From Psychrobacter immobilis (GTDB lineage: Bacteria; Pseudomonadota; Gammaproteobacteria; Pseudomonadales; Moraxellaceae): a stretch of 64,000 nucleotides of DNA. Below the pieces are notes generated by a model. That model had not been told where the DNA came from. It made no database searches and saw only the letters and a list, made by a program, of their open reading frames with translations. The stretch lies in NCBI RefSeq assembly GCF_904846185.1, contig NZ_CAJGZQ010000008.1:1-64000 (forward strand), read 5' to 3'. Shown piece by piece: positions 18,939 to 28,870 of this stretch (position 1 is the stretch's first letter; each line of letters opens with the position of its first letter). The translations under genes and the position numbers were made by a program.

Positions 18939-19655
18939 CTACCAACCCAAGGCTGTTTTTTGCATGGCAATCAACTCAGCGATGCCTTTTTCGGCAAGAA
19001 TCAGCATATCGTCGGCTTGAGCGCGGGTAAATGGCTTTTCTTCCGCTGTTCCTTGTAGCTCAATAAATTCGCCTTTTTGGGTCATAACCACATTCAAATC
19101 GGTATCACAGCTGGCATCTTCTTCGTAGTTTAGATCTAGATACGCTTTGCCGTCTTTCATACCAACAGAGACCGCAGCGACCAAACCAATCAGTGGATCT
19201 GCCTTGAGTTTTTTGCTTTTTTGGATACTCTCTAATGCATCGATAAGCGCAATAGCAGCCCCTGTCACACTAGCAGTACGAGTACCGCCATCGGCTTGCA
19301 AAACATCACAATCAAGATAAATGGTATTTTCACCCAGCTTACTCAAGTCAATCATCGCTCGTAAGCTACGACCAATCAAACGCTGGATTTCTTGGGTACG
19401 ACCTGATTGTTTACCGCGTGCCGCTTCACGTTGGTTACGGGTATTGGTCGCGCGTGGCAACATACCATATTCAGCAGTGATCCAGCCTTTGCCTTTACCT
19501 TTCAACCAGCGAGGTACGCCAGACTCGACGCTAGCAGTACATAGTACTTTGGTATCACCAAAGCTGACTAACACTGACCCTTCGGCATGCTTAGTATAAT
19601 GGCGCTCAAAGCTGATCGAGCGAAGTTGGTCAAGCTCACGATTGTCAATACGCAT
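18939..19655 (-). CDS. rph: Ribonuclease PH
   Basis: Phosphate-dependent 3'-5' exoribonuclease that trims tRNA 3' ends, acting as a hexamer in the cytoplasm. The 238-residue length matches the family. Conserved blocks include the substrate-binding [31 protein letters not shown] and the active-site region [20 protein letters not shown] with its Asp residues. AGGGA precedes the ATG. Unlike the frameshifted rph of E. coli K-12, it appears complete. Confidence 0.97.
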   Translation of the reverse strand: MRIDNRELDQLRSISFERHYTKHAEGSVLVSFGDTKVLCTASVESGVPRWLKGKGKGWITAEYGMLPRATNTRNQREAARGKQSGRTQEIQRLIGRSLRAMIDLSKLGENTIYLDCDVLQADGGTRTASVTGAAIALIDALESIQKSKKLKADPLIGLVAAVSVGMKDGKAYLDLNYEEDASCDTDLNVVMTQKGEFIELQGTAEEKPFTRAQADDMLILAEKGIAELIAMQKTALGW

Positions 19656-19813
19656 AAAAATCCCTAGTACAATGTTTTAAAGGCGGTGTCATAAAATGGG
19701 GTGTCTGTCATTATGTGGCTAACCATCATTTATCTAGCAAACTATTAATAAGCTAAAATAAATAATGATTGGATGCCATATCAGACGTAAATATTGAGAT
19801 ATCCTAACGTGGC

Positions 19814-19854
19814 AGCGGCGCAATAGCAAGATTCGTTCGAGCTATTGCGCCGCT
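19814..19854. other. GC-rich 14-bp stem-loop downstream of fadD
   Basis: AGCGGCGCAATAGC (19814-19827) pairs perfectly with 19841-19854 around a 13-base loop. It begins 43 bases past the stop codon of the acyl-CoA ligase gene. There is no T-run on either strand, so it is not a typical terminator. It may protect the transcript end or be a remnant of a mobile palindrome. Confidence 0.55.
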
Positions 19855-19896
19855 ACTTGAGCCAGTCATTGGCTTAACAAAGAAATAGCACCAACT

Positions 19897-21666
19897 TTAT
19901 TCTAACCCTTCCATCTTACGCAATTCTTTACGCAGGATTTTACCCACGTTTGATTTTGGTAATTCATCGACGAACTGTATGTGACGCGGACGCTTGTAAC
20001 CCGTCAGTTGCTTTTTGCCAAAATCAAGCAACTCTTGCTCGGTCACATCGCCTTTTTTGACCACAAACAACTTTGGCTCTTCACCGCGGTCATCGTTTGG
20101 AATACCGATAGCGCCGCATTCTACCACAGCTGGATGCTCGCTCATGGCTTCTTCAATTTCGTTAGGATAAACGTTAAAACCAGAGACCAAAATCATGTCT
20201 TTTTTGCGATCAACGATTTTGATAAAACCTTTTTCGTCCATGATACCGATATCGCCAGTTTTCAGAAAGCCATTGGCAGTGAACGTTTCAGCTGTTTCTT
20301 CTGGACGATTTTGATAACCTATCATCACCTGCGGGCCTTTGACACAAATCTCGCCGCGATCACCCAATGCGACTTCATTTTCATCATCATCGATTAGTAT
20401 TATATCGGTGCTAGAGGCAGGAATACCAATTTTACCCGTGAATTCAGCAATGGTCATCGGGTTAAAAGCAGCCACTGGTGAGGTTTCTGACAAACCATAA
20501 CCTTCCACGATAGGCAGACCAGTGATTTTATGCCACTCTTTTGCCACGCTTGGCAAGACAGACATACCGCCACCGATAGACGCTTTTAGGTTAGAGAAAT
20601 CTAAGTCTGCAAAGCCGTCTTTGTGTACTAGACCGTTGAACAAAGTATTCACCGCAGGGATAAAGGCGGGTTTGTATTTGGCCATCTCTTTAATCAAACC
20701 ATCAAGATCACGAGGGTTTGGGATAAGCAAGCCTGCATAACCTCGGTACATGCCATACATGCCGCAGACCATAAATGAGAATACATGATATAGCGGTAGT
20801 GCCGTCAGGATGACATCATTGGCATCAACATCATCATCAAATGCACTGTCCATCAATGCACTAATCTGTAGCATATTGGCAACTAAGTTACCGTGGGACA
20901 GCATTGCACCTTTGGCAACCCCTGTCGTACCGCCAGTATATTGCAATAATGCCACGTCGCTTAAATTCAAATCAGGGCGTTTATATTTGCTGGCTGATAC
21001 TGCATTCAAAGCGTGCTTAAAACTCACGCTGTTTGGCAGACTATAAGCCGGAATCATTTTTTTGACATGGCGCGCAACGAGGTTAACGACGGCTCCTTTC
21101 ACTGTTCCTAGCATATCGCCAATCTTACAAACGATGACATGCTCAACCTGACCTTTGTCTTCCGCCTCTTGATAAGTGTTCGCAAAGTTCTCAACGATGA
21201 ATAAAGCTTTGGTGCCACTATCATGCAGCTGATGCGATAACTCTCGGCTGGTATATAAAGGGTTGACGTTGACCAACACCATACCTGCACGGATGATCCC
21301 CAGAGCAACCACTGGATATTGCAGGAGGTTGGGCATCATCACCCCAACTTTATCACCTGTTACCAAGCCTAATGATTGTAAATAACTGGCAATTTGGCGA
21401 CTGTATAAATCCAATTCCTTAAAGCTGATCGATGCACCCATACAAATATAGGCCTTTTTTTTCCCATAACGGCTAAAGTTACGCTCAAACACATCAAGTA
21501 AAGAGGTATTGTCATCAGGCATATCGATAGTCGCATCAATGCCATAACGCTCATAAGTTTTCAACCATGGGCTGTCACTATCTATCGTCGGCATAGTAGG
21601 AAATACGCTGTCTTTATTCATTGCAGCGTTATCGTTTGTGGTCTCTTTATTGATACTGTCGGTCAT
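19897..21666 (-). CDS. fadD: Long-chain-fatty-acid--CoA ligase (FadD paralogue 1)
   Basis: Activates fatty acids to acyl-CoA with ATP, feeding beta-oxidation or lipid synthesis; FadD enzymes act at the inner membrane. The 589-residue product has the AMP-binding P-loop YTGGTTGVAKGAMLSHGN, the VEGYGLSETSP motif, the hinge region FLKTGDIG and VDRKKDMILVSGFNVYPNE, and the C-terminal lysine in LPKSNVGKILRKEL. It closely resembles the neighbour at 22275, which points to tandem duplication. The first ~27 residues are a polar extension. AGGGA precedes the ATG. Chain-length preference cannot be read from sequence. Confidence 0.93.
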   Translation of the reverse strand: MTDSINKETTNDNAAMNKDSVFPTMPTIDSDSPWLKTYERYGIDATIDMPDDNTSLLDVFERNFSRYGKKKAYICMGASISFKELDLYSRQIASYLQSLGLVTGDKVGVMMPNLLQYPVVALGIIRAGMVLVNVNPLYTSRELSHQLHDSGTKALFIVENFANTYQEAEDKGQVEHVIVCKIGDMLGTVKGAVVNLVARHVKKMIPAYSLPNSVSFKHALNAVSASKYKRPDLNLSDVALLQYTGGTTGVAKGAMLSHGNLVANMLQISALMDSAFDDDVDANDVILTALPLYHVFSFMVCGMYGMYRGYAGLLIPNPRDLDGLIKEMAKYKPAFIPAVNTLFNGLVHKDGFADLDFSNLKASIGGGMSVLPSVAKEWHKITGLPIVEGYGLSETSPVAAFNPMTIAEFTGKIGIPASSTDIILIDDDENEVALGDRGEICVKGPQVMIGYQNRPEETAETFTANGFLKTGDIGIMDEKGFIKIVDRKKDMILVSGFNVYPNEIEEAMSEHPAVVECGAIGIPNDDRGEEPKLFVVKKGDVTEQELLDFGKKQLTGYKRPRHIQFVDELPKSNVGKILRKELRKMEGLE

Positions 21667-22274
21667 AATTTTCCCTAAATGTTACCGTTAAAAACGTAGA
21701 ATAATCTAATGAAAACACCATTATTTTTTGTGATTGATCAATGACAGCAGAAGCTTGTGAATAAAAAACGTGGTAACAAAAAAGGTTTGTCATTCACAAG
21801 CTTTGTCAATCAAAGCGCAACGTTAAGTCCTTAATAAATAGCACAATAACTCGGCATTGCCGAATTAAAAACCCCTTTATCCCTGATAGTTTTATCAGAG
21901 ATATAGCGCAAAACTAACGTCATCTCGTCGATAAATAGACAAATATGTCGGTAAGCACTATAGCAGTTTTGCTAAAAATTCTCTATCTCTACCTGACTGG
22001 GTCATAGCGACAAAAAAAGCAATAAATACAAAAAATGATAAGGCAGCATACCAGCAACCTTACCATTTTTGGATCACGACACCCAGTATCACAACCACCA
22101 CTATCACGACGACTTAGCATCCTGATAGTTTCTTTCAGATTTAGTTCGTAGCGTTAGTTTGTAGCGTTAATTTTTATCATTAGTATCGTGGTGACTTATC
22201 ATGATGACTTTACGAGTGCCTAACAAACAGTAGCAGACACTCATAAAAATACTCTGCCGCTGAAAGCTAGCTGA
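21667..22274. other. Gap between fadD paralogues
   Basis: About 600 gene-free bases. They hold the promoter of the downstream paralogue and a 12-bp inverted repeat, listed separately. No transport or oxidation gene sits between the two ligases. Confidence 0.45.
21752..21803. repeat. 12-bp inverted repeat upstream of fadD paralogue 1
   Basis: AAGCTTGTGAAT (21752-21763) is exactly complementary to 21792-21803. It lies about 85-140 bases before the ATG of the ligase gene. A shorter palindrome ATTGATCAAT is adjacent at 21733-21742. An operator or mRNA hairpin is possible; I recognise no regulator site. Confidence 0.4.
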
Positions 22275-24002
22275 TTAACCGTGGTTCTTTTCTTCCAGCA
22301 CGCGCAAATCTTTGTGCAAAATCTTACCGACATTTGACTTCGGCAACTCATCGATGAACTCAACATAACGAGGACGCTTATAACCAGTTAAATTCTCTTT
22401 GCTATAAGCAAGCACTTCTTCTTTAGTCAAACTGTCATCACTACGCACAACATAAATCTTTGGCACTTCGCCGCTCTTTTCATCTTCGATACCGATGACA
22501 CCGCACTCCAAAATCTTTGGATGACCTGACATCACATCTTCGACTTCGTTTGGATAGACGTTAAAGCCAGATACCAAAATCATATTCTTTTTACGATCAA
22601 CGATTTTAAAATAGCCTTCTTCATCCATCACGCCGATATCACCCGTACGGAAATAACCGTCAGACGTCATGACTTCAGCGGTGGCATCATCACGTTTCCA
22701 GTAGCCTTTCATCACTTGTGGACCACGAACACAAATCTCGCCGCGCTCACCCAGTGCGACCTCATTGCCTTCTTCATCCAAGATAGCCATGTCTGTTGCT
22801 GGCATCGGTAGACCAATATTGCCTGAGAATTCGCCCGTACCTTCTGGGTTTGCTGACGCCACAGGAGACGTCTCTGACAGACCATAGCCTTGTACGATTA
22901 CATTACCAGTAATTTTTTGCCATTTGTCAGCGGTGTCTTTTAATACTGCCATGCCACCGCCCATCGACATCTCAAGCTTGCTATGATCTAAGGCTTTAAA
23001 TGGATCGCTATTTGCTAAAGCATTAAACAGCGTATTGACCGCTGGGAAAAACGCTGGTGGATAATCTTTATAAGCTTTGATTAAGCTTGCGCCATCACGT
23101 GGGTTTGGCACCAGTAGCCCGATACAACCGCGATATAAGCCAAACATGCCGCAAACGGTAAATGAGAAGATATGATATAGCGGCAAGGCGGTCATGATAA
23201 CTGGCTGCTCATCCATACCTTCAAACTTATCAAAAGCATCGCCAAGATAGGTATCACATTGAATCAGGTTGGCGACTAAATTACCATGCGTGAGCATCGC
23301 CCCTTTAGCAACACCTGTGGTACCGCCGGTATATTGCAAAACAGCAATGTCATCAAGGCAGATGTTATCTGGACGTTTGTAATTTTTGGCTGAGAAACGA
23401 TTCAGCGCTGTTTTGAAGTTGGTGCTGGTTTTAAGGTTATAGTCAGGTACAAGCTTCTTCACGTGACGCACGACCATATTGACGATAAAGCCTTTCAATG
23501 GACTCATCAAATCACCCATCGACGTCACGACGACATGGTCAACCAAGTCTTTACCAATGTCTTCATAGGTTTTAGCGAAGTTCTCTAAAATAAATAGCGC
23601 TTTGGTATCAGAGTCGGTTAGCTGATGCTCAAGCTCTTTTGAGGTGTAAAGCGGGTTAACGTTAACCAAGGTCATGCCAGCACGCAGCACACCCAATACC
23701 GCAACTGGTAGCTGCAAAATATTTGGCATCATGACGCCGACTTTATCGCCTTTTTTTAACCCAAGTGATTGCAAGTAGGCAGCAATTTGTTTGCTATAAC
23801 GATCTAAATCTTCGTAGGAGAGTTTTGCATCCATACAGACAAACGCTGTCTTGCCAGCGTGCTTCGTAAAATTCTGCTCAAATATATCGATTAAAGAAGT
23901 ATTAGCGGCTGGCATCTCAATGTCGTATTGAATACCAAGCTTTTCGTAAGTTTTGACCCATACTTTATCGTTACGACGAATTAGGTTACTGTGATTTTCC
24001 AT
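22275..24002 (-). CDS. fadD: Long-chain-fatty-acid--CoA ligase (FadD paralogue 2)
   Basis: Second fatty acyl-CoA ligase, 575 residues. It has the same motif series as its neighbour: YTGGTTGVAKGAMLTHGN, QGYGLSETSP, YFRTGDIG, VDRKKNMILVSGFNVYPNE and LPKSNVGKILHKDL. The two proteins align along their whole length. The differences, for example in the 160-220 region, suggest an old duplication and perhaps different acyl-chain preference. AGGAGAG precedes the ATG. It is divergent from parC and about 600 bases upstream of paralogue 1, so the two probably have separate promoters. Confidence 0.95.
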   Translation of the reverse strand: MENHSNLIRRNDKVWVKTYEKLGIQYDIEMPAANTSLIDIFEQNFTKHAGKTAFVCMDAKLSYEDLDRYSKQIAAYLQSLGLKKGDKVGVMMPNILQLPVAVLGVLRAGMTLVNVNPLYTSKELEHQLTDSDTKALFILENFAKTYEDIGKDLVDHVVVTSMGDLMSPLKGFIVNMVVRHVKKLVPDYNLKTSTNFKTALNRFSAKNYKRPDNICLDDIAVLQYTGGTTGVAKGAMLTHGNLVANLIQCDTYLGDAFDKFEGMDEQPVIMTALPLYHIFSFTVCGMFGLYRGCIGLLVPNPRDGASLIKAYKDYPPAFFPAVNTLFNALANSDPFKALDHSKLEMSMGGGMAVLKDTADKWQKITGNVIVQGYGLSETSPVASANPEGTGEFSGNIGLPMPATDMAILDEEGNEVALGERGEICVRGPQVMKGYWKRDDATAEVMTSDGYFRTGDIGVMDEEGYFKIVDRKKNMILVSGFNVYPNEVEDVMSGHPKILECGVIGIEDEKSGEVPKIYVVRSDDSLTKEEVLAYSKENLTGYKRPRYVEFIDELPKSNVGKILHKDLRVLEEKNHG

Positions 24003-24573
24003 AATCTTTTCTCTCCTAGTAATAGTACGCTACCGTCAACCCATGCGAATCACAGTGTGATAAAAATATAAAAACTCAGAGCGCAGGCTTGTCATCGTAA
24101 TAGCAAGCTTGGCTGTGAGGTAATCATATGGTGATGAGCAAACAATATAGCGGTAAATAGCCCTCTGTTCATTAACATACACACTTTATACAGACTACTC
24201 AATATAAAAGATTGCTACTTGAGTTCGCAAACTGTCTTGACGGTCAATAATGTCATAGTTATCAAAACCTTAATAGCAATAATCGATAATCTTTCAGCGA
24301 TTTATTAGCAAACATTTATTCATTAATACTCTTTATAGTGTTTTATCGTTAACTATTTTTTACCTTTACTATCAAGGGCAGTAGCAAGCTCTGTTAAGGT
24401 CACAAATTTACGTCGTGTACCCTTTTTATCATTATCCAGCACGTCACGACCTGTCGTCTATTCTGACTTATGCCTTTTTAATTTTGCCAATATCCTTTAC
24501 GATAGCGCTATCCTATTTGTACGCTTGCACCAATTATTTATACCTATTAAAACTGATAAGTGAACCCTATTTT
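24003..24573. other. Divergent promoter region of fadD and parC
   Basis: A 571-base A/T-rich gap. The last ~160 bases are open in frame with parC but encode a Tyr/Leu/Ile-rich stretch that is not part of known ParC proteins. I see no clear operator. Confidence 0.4.
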
Positions 24574-26880
24574 ATGTCCGATGTTATTGATCATACGATT
24601 GACCCTATTATTCCCAATGAACCGATGGATACTCGCTCAGTCGCCGAGTTCACTGAGCAGGCCTATCTCAACTATGCGATGTACGTCATCATGGATCGGG
24701 CGCTGCCAAATATCGCTGACGGTCTAAAGCCTGTCCAGCGTCGTATTGTTTACGCCATGAGTGAGCTGGGGCTAAAATCAACGGCAAAGGCGAAAAAATC
24801 TGCACGTACCGTCGGTGACGTATTGGGTAAATACCATCCGCATGGTGACAGCGCTTGTTATGAAGCCATGGTGCTCATGGCGCAGCCGTTCAGCTATCGC
24901 TATCCGCTCATTACGGGTCAAGGTAATTGGGGTAGCCCCGACGATCCTAAATCTTTTGCCGCCATGCGTTATACCGAAGCCAAAATGTCCGCTTATGCCA
25001 ATACTTTGCTTGCAGAACTTGGGCAAGGTACGGTCGATTGGCAAGATAACTTCGATGGCACCATGCAAGAGCCAACCACCCTACCTGCCCGCCTGCCTAA
25101 TATTTTATTGAATGGTACGACCGGTATTGCGGTCGGTATGGCTACCGATATCCCGCCACATAATCTCAATGAAGTGGTGCGTGCAGCGATTCGTTTGCTT
25201 AAAAATCCAGAGTTGTCCGTTAAGCAGCTCACGCAATCAATACCAGCACCTGATCTGCCAACACCTGCTGAAATCATCACCAGCAAAAAAGATTTGCAAG
25301 CGATGTATGAGACTGGACGCGGTAGCTATAAAATGCGCGCAACGTTCCATATTGACCCTAAAGAAAAGAATCTCGTCATCATCGATGCACTCCCTTACCA
25401 AGTCTCAGGCAACAAGATCCAAGAGCAAATCGCGAAGCTAATGACCGATAAGAAATTGCCTTGGATTACTGATATCCATGATGAGTCAGATCACGAAAAC
25501 GCCTGCCGTATCGTGCTTGAGCTCAAATCTACCCGCGTCGATGTGGCCCGTGTCATGAGTCATTTGTTTGCCAGTACGGAGCTTGAGAGCAATTATCGCG
25601 TCAATATGAATATGATTGGACTAAATGGTAAACCACAGGTCAAAAATCTAAAAGAAATCCTTGATGAATGGCTAATCTGTCGCCGTTCAGTGGTCACCCG
25701 TCGTCTGCAATATCGCCTCGATAAAATCGACAAGCGCTTACATATCCTCGCAGGTTTGCTGATTGCTTATCTTAATATTGATGAAGTCATTCGCATCATT
25801 CGCGAAGAGGACGATCCAAAATTATCGTTGATGCAAGATTATGACCTGACTGACATCCAAGCCAATGCTATTTTGGATATTCGTCTGCGTCAACTGGCAA
25901 AGTTAGAGGAAATTGAGCTGCGACGCGAGCAAGATGAGCTGGCTGCCGAACGCGCGATCATTCAAGAGTATCTGGACAATCCAGACAGCCTGACCAATCT
26001 GATGATTGATGAGCTGACCGCTGATATGAAAGAACATGGCAATGAGCGCGTATCACCACTGGCAGAGCGCGAAGAAGCGCAAGCATTAAAAGAATCTGAC
26101 CTTGTACCGAGCGAACCAATCACTGCCATCCTATCAAAGGCAGGTTGGATTCGTGCTGCCAAAGGTCATGATGTTGGCGCTGCTGGCATGAGCTATCGCT
26201 CAGGTGACAGCTATCAAGCGCACGTCCGTGGCAAATCCAATGAGAAAATCTACGTGCTCGATAGCACTGGACGCAGCTATAGTATTGACGCACATAGCCT
26301 TGCTTCGGCTCGTGGTCAAGGCGATCCTCTGACCAGTGTGTTAAAACCACCAGCAGGTGCTAGCTTTGAGCAGCTATTAACGGGTGCTGACAACCAGCGC
26401 ATCATCCTCGCTAGCTCCGCAGGGTATGGTTTTATCAACACCATCGGTAATCTTGATAGTAATCAAAAAGCGGGTAAAAACATCATTAACCTAGCGGCTG
26501 ATAGTCGTTTGCTCCCTGTTGCGCGTATCGATGCGCCAGTAGAAACAGCTAATAATGCTGACAGTGACAATACCAATGCAAATGTAGCGCCTGACCATAT
26601 TGCTGTCGTGACCAATGCTGGATATTTGCTGATATTTGCCCTCGATGATTTACCTGAACAGGCACGCGGTAAAGGCAATAAGCTAATTAAATTGAAAGAG
26701 AATGAGGAAGTGCTCGCCATTACGCCTCTCAGTCAGCAAGACAGCCTGATTATTACAGCAGGTAAGCGTCATGTGACACTCAAGCCAAATGATTTGGCTA
26801 ACTATACGGGTGTGCGCGGCAATCGTGGTGGTCAGTTGCCAAGAGGCTTTCAGAATGTGACGAGTGTTGAGGTTGGGTGA
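24574..26880 (+). CDS. parC: DNA topoisomerase IV subunit A
   Basis: With ParE, it decatenates daughter chromosomes by double-strand passage. The 768-residue protein starts at the ATG at 24574; the frame extends 53 codons upstream, but those residues are unlike ParC. The catalytic Tyr is about Y133 in AAMRYTE. The quinolone-determining segment reads [10 protein letters not shown] with Asp92, Ser93 and Glu97, the wild-type (susceptible) residues. [13 protein letters not shown] marks ParC rather than GyrA, and the C-terminal beta-pinwheel is short, with no GyrA-box. The upstream ribosome binding site is weak. parE is not in the window. The NYN gene follows after 45 bases without a terminator. 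Confidence 0.95.
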   Translation: MSDVIDHTIDPIIPNEPMDTRSVAEFTEQAYLNYAMYVIMDRALPNIADGLKPVQRRIVYAMSELGLKSTAKAKKSARTVGDVLGKYHPHGDSACYEAMVLMAQPFSYRYPLITGQGNWGSPDDPKSFAAMRYTEAKMSAYANTLLAELGQGTVDWQDNFDGTMQEPTTLPARLPNILLNGTTGIAVGMATDIPPHNLNEVVRAAIRLLKNPELSVKQLTQSIPAPDLPTPAEIITSKKDLQAMYETGRGSYKMRATFHIDPKEKNLVIIDALPYQVSGNKIQEQIAKLMTDKKLPWITDIHDESDHENACRIVLELKSTRVDVARVMSHLFASTELESNYRVNMNMIGLNGKPQVKNLKEILDEWLICRRSVVTRRLQYRLDKIDKRLHILAGLLIAYLNIDEVIRIIREEDDPKLSLMQDYDLTDIQANAILDIRLRQLAKLEEIELRREQDELAAERAIIQEYLDNPDSLTNLMIDELTADMKEHGNERVSPLAEREEAQALKESDLVPSEPITAILSKAGWIRAAKGHDVGAAGMSYRSGDSYQAHVRGKSNEKIYVLDSTGRSYSIDAHSLASARGQGDPLTSVLKPPAGASFEQLLTGADNQRIILASSAGYGFINTIGNLDSNQKAGKNIINLAADSRLLPVARIDAPVETANNADSDNTNANVAPDHIAVVTNAGYLLIFALDDLPEQARGKGNKLIKLKENEEVLAITPLSQQDSLIITAGKRHVTLKPNDLANYTGVRGNRGGQLPRGFQNVTSVEVG

Positions 26881-26925
26881 GACGTATAAAGACCTTTGAA
26901 TATATATTGAAATGAGAAAGTAAGA

Positions 26926-27933
26926 ATGAAAAAATTTGCCGTGCTAATTGACGCTGATAATTCATCACATCGTCATATTGAACCTATCCTAGAAGAAATT
27001 GCTAAATATGGTATTGCTAGTGTAAAGCGTATTTATGGGGACTGGAGTATCGAGGCACTACTATCATGGAGGGATAAGCTTTTACCTAACGCTATTACGC
27101 CTGTACAGCAGTTTGCCTATGTAACTCAAAAAGATGCTACAGACATGAGGTTGGTGATTGATGCTATGGATATATTATATGCAGGAGATTTAGATGGTTT
27201 TTGTATCGTATCAAGTGATAGCGACTTTACCCCACTCGCATCTCGTATCCGTGAAAGCGGTTTATTGGTGTATGGATTTGGCAGACAAAGTACGGTTAAG
27301 TCATTTGTAAATGCCTGTGATAAATTCATTTACGTCGAAAACTTATTACCTGAGCCTGAAAGTAAAACTTTAATCGCAGATAATTCATCCTATCAGGTTC
27401 ATTCGGATACAATCAAAATCGATAGGAAAACAGCAACTTTACAAGCAAATTCCATTGATAACGAAAATACCGAGATTGACATACCTACTCTCAATTTAAT
27501 TTATAAAGCCATTAAAGATAATTCTGATGATGAAGGTTGGGCAAGTTTAGCAGTAGTAGGAAAATACATTAACAATGTCAGACCGGATTTTGATACCCGA
27601 ACTTACGGACGTACAACTTTATCAGGTTTATTAAAAAAACTGATAAAGTTTGAATGCAAGGTTGAAGATAGTCATATGTTTGTCAGAAAATTCAACTTTC
27701 CCGTCTTCATTGAAATAGTTCGCACAACCGTTGATAAGATGGTTAGGAAGCAAGGTGTGAATAAAAACTGGGTTAATCTATCTGAGCTTACTGAGCAGCT
27801 AAAATCTCAGATTATTCACCATAAAATACTAATCCATCTTTCAGAACATGAAATTGAACAGAAGATTTTGGTCATTGACCCAAAGTACATTAACTTCAAC
27901 CGTGATAAAAGTCTTGTCAGTATCAGTGCATGA
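26926..27933 (+). CDS. NYN-domain nuclease-like protein with OST-HTH (LOTUS) domain
   Basis: A 335-residue protein. Residues 1-140 form a NYN (PIN-like) domain: LIDADN at 7-12, KDATDMRLVIDAMD and IVSSDSDFTPLASRIRESG carry the acidic residues expected for metal-dependent RNA cleavage. Residues about 185-265 match an OST-HTH/LOTUS winged-helix domain (LIYKAIKDNSDDEGWASL, then GLLKKL), and a further helical segment follows. Proteins of this LabA-like type are common and mostly uncharacterised; RNA binding or cleavage is inferred from the family. The codons look more A/T-rich than parC, which suggests later acquisition. It lies 45 bases after parC and shares a terminator with the convergent BLUF gene. 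Confidence 0.85.
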   Translation: MKKFAVLIDADNSSHRHIEPILEEIAKYGIASVKRIYGDWSIEALLSWRDKLLPNAITPVQQFAYVTQKDATDMRLVIDAMDILYAGDLDGFCIVSSDSDFTPLASRIRESGLLVYGFGRQSTVKSFVNACDKFIYVENLLPEPESKTLIADNSSYQVHSDTIKIDRKTATLQANSIDNENTEIDIPTLNLIYKAIKDNSDDEGWASLAVVGKYINNVRPDFDTRTYGRTTLSGLLKKLIKFECKVEDSHMFVRKFNFPVFIEIVRTTVDKMVRKQGVNKNWVNLSELTEQLKSQIIHHKILIHLSEHEIEQKILVIDPKYINFNRDKSLVSISA

Positions 27934-27952
27934 AACAAAGCTGCTTCCCACT

Positions 27953-27988
27953 AAAAAGCCGCCTACACAATGTATAGACGGCTTTTTT
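27953..27988. terminator. Bidirectional terminator between NYN and BLUF genes
   Basis: AAAAAGCCGCCTACACA pairs with the TGTATAGACGGCTTTTTT side with two G-T/C-A type differences. T-runs follow on both strands. It is very similar to the terminator at 28809. Confidence 0.85.
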
Positions 27989-28013
27989 ACGTTAATCAGA
28001 ATAGAGAACTTAT

Positions 28014-28493
28014 CTAAGGCTTATTGGATTCAGCATCTTTAAAAATTGCTGTCAAAAAGCTTTTAATCTGAGCACTTGTCATTAGATAGGGATTATAGTC
28101 AGAACCTGCTGAGAAGCTTTTTAAGGCATACTCTTCATCTTCAGCGCTTGATGTTAGATGTTTCACTAAAAACCCATTCCATTGACGCGACTCTATTTCC
28201 TCTATATTAACAATATTGGGAAAAATGGTTGAATGCTCGTCAAGTATTTTTTCTAAGGCAATATTGATAGCGGGCCTTGTCCCTTGAAAACTTTGAACGA
28301 AATAACCTTCACTAATGACTAAAGCTGAAGCTATATTGTTTTCTTCAAAATACCTTCGCCAATACTCAAGTGCACGAGTCAGCTCGATTCCCGAATCTAG
28401 GTCGACATTTTTGGCGATATATATCATGTTGATAAGAATATGCTCGCCATTTATTTTTTTGCTTTCTGGAGTATGGCTTGTCGCTATAGTCAT
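28014..28493 (-). CDS. Divergent BLUF-domain (blue-light sensor-like) protein
   Basis: A 159-residue protein whose residues 20-112 align with BLUF flavin photoreceptors. Tyr25 (MIYIAKN) and Gln67 (GYFVQSFQG) are 42 residues apart, as are Tyr7 and Gln49 in E. coli BluF. The Asn that normally contacts the flavin (N31 of BluF) aligns with Phe49, and the semi-conserved Trp region is also changed. Flavin binding or light sensing is therefore uncertain. There is a 20-residue N-terminal extension and a ~45-residue C-terminal part, with no output domain, as in short BLUF proteins such as Acinetobacter BlsA. AAGG lies six bases before the ATG. Confidence 0.7.
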   Translation of the reverse strand: MTIATSHTPESKKINGEHILINMIYIAKNVDLDSGIELTRALEYWRRYFEENNIASALVISEGYFVQSFQGTRPAINIALEKILDEHSTIFPNIVNIEEIESRQWNGFLVKHLTSSAEDEEYALKSFSAGSDYNPYLMTSAQIKSFLTAIFKDAESNKP

Positions 28494-28806
28494 GAGAAAC
28501 CTTATTTATAAAAACCTGATCTAATTTAAGATAAAGTATAATCAATAAAATTTTTTTTCTTAGTGGTTTTTTGTCATCTAGCATCATTGTATTTCTAGAA
28601 ATAACCATTGGAATTTTAATGGGATAAGACGCCTATACTTCTCGGAGTACAATTGTACTATAAAACTTGGCACAATGACTGCGATATCATTAGTCTAATA
28701 ATTAACAAGTCTAATCTATATCTTCCTATAGCACGGTCTCAACCCTAACATACGACTGACCCACGCTTACTCATGGCTCCGTCGTTGCAAACATCACTTA
28801 CTCTTA
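28494..28806. other. Gap with a 14-bp palindrome
   Basis: No gene is visible. AGTACAATTGTACT at 28646-28659 is a perfect palindrome about 155 bases before the BLUF start codon. It could be a regulator site for the BLUF gene. Confidence 0.4.
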
Positions 28807-28808
28807 CT

Positions 28809-28846
28809 AAAAATCCGTCTATACACGCGGTATAGACGGATTTTTT
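28809..28846. terminator. Bidirectional terminator after PEBP-like gene
   Basis: AAAAATCCGTCTATAC pairs perfectly with GTATAGACGGATTTTTT around a 5-base loop. It lies just downstream of the minus-strand gene at 28871. Its sequence closely matches the terminator at 27953, including the following ACG. Confidence 0.85.
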
Positions 28847-28870
28847 ACGCTCATTAAAACGACTAAGGCA

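Noticed and set aside
24415..24573. N-terminal extension of ParC
   Set aside because: Tyr/Leu/Ile-rich sequence unlike any topoisomerase IV; the conserved protein starts at 24574.
24841..24870. Possible quinolone-resistance change in ParC
   Set aside because: The Asp, Ser and Glu at the key positions are the susceptible residues.
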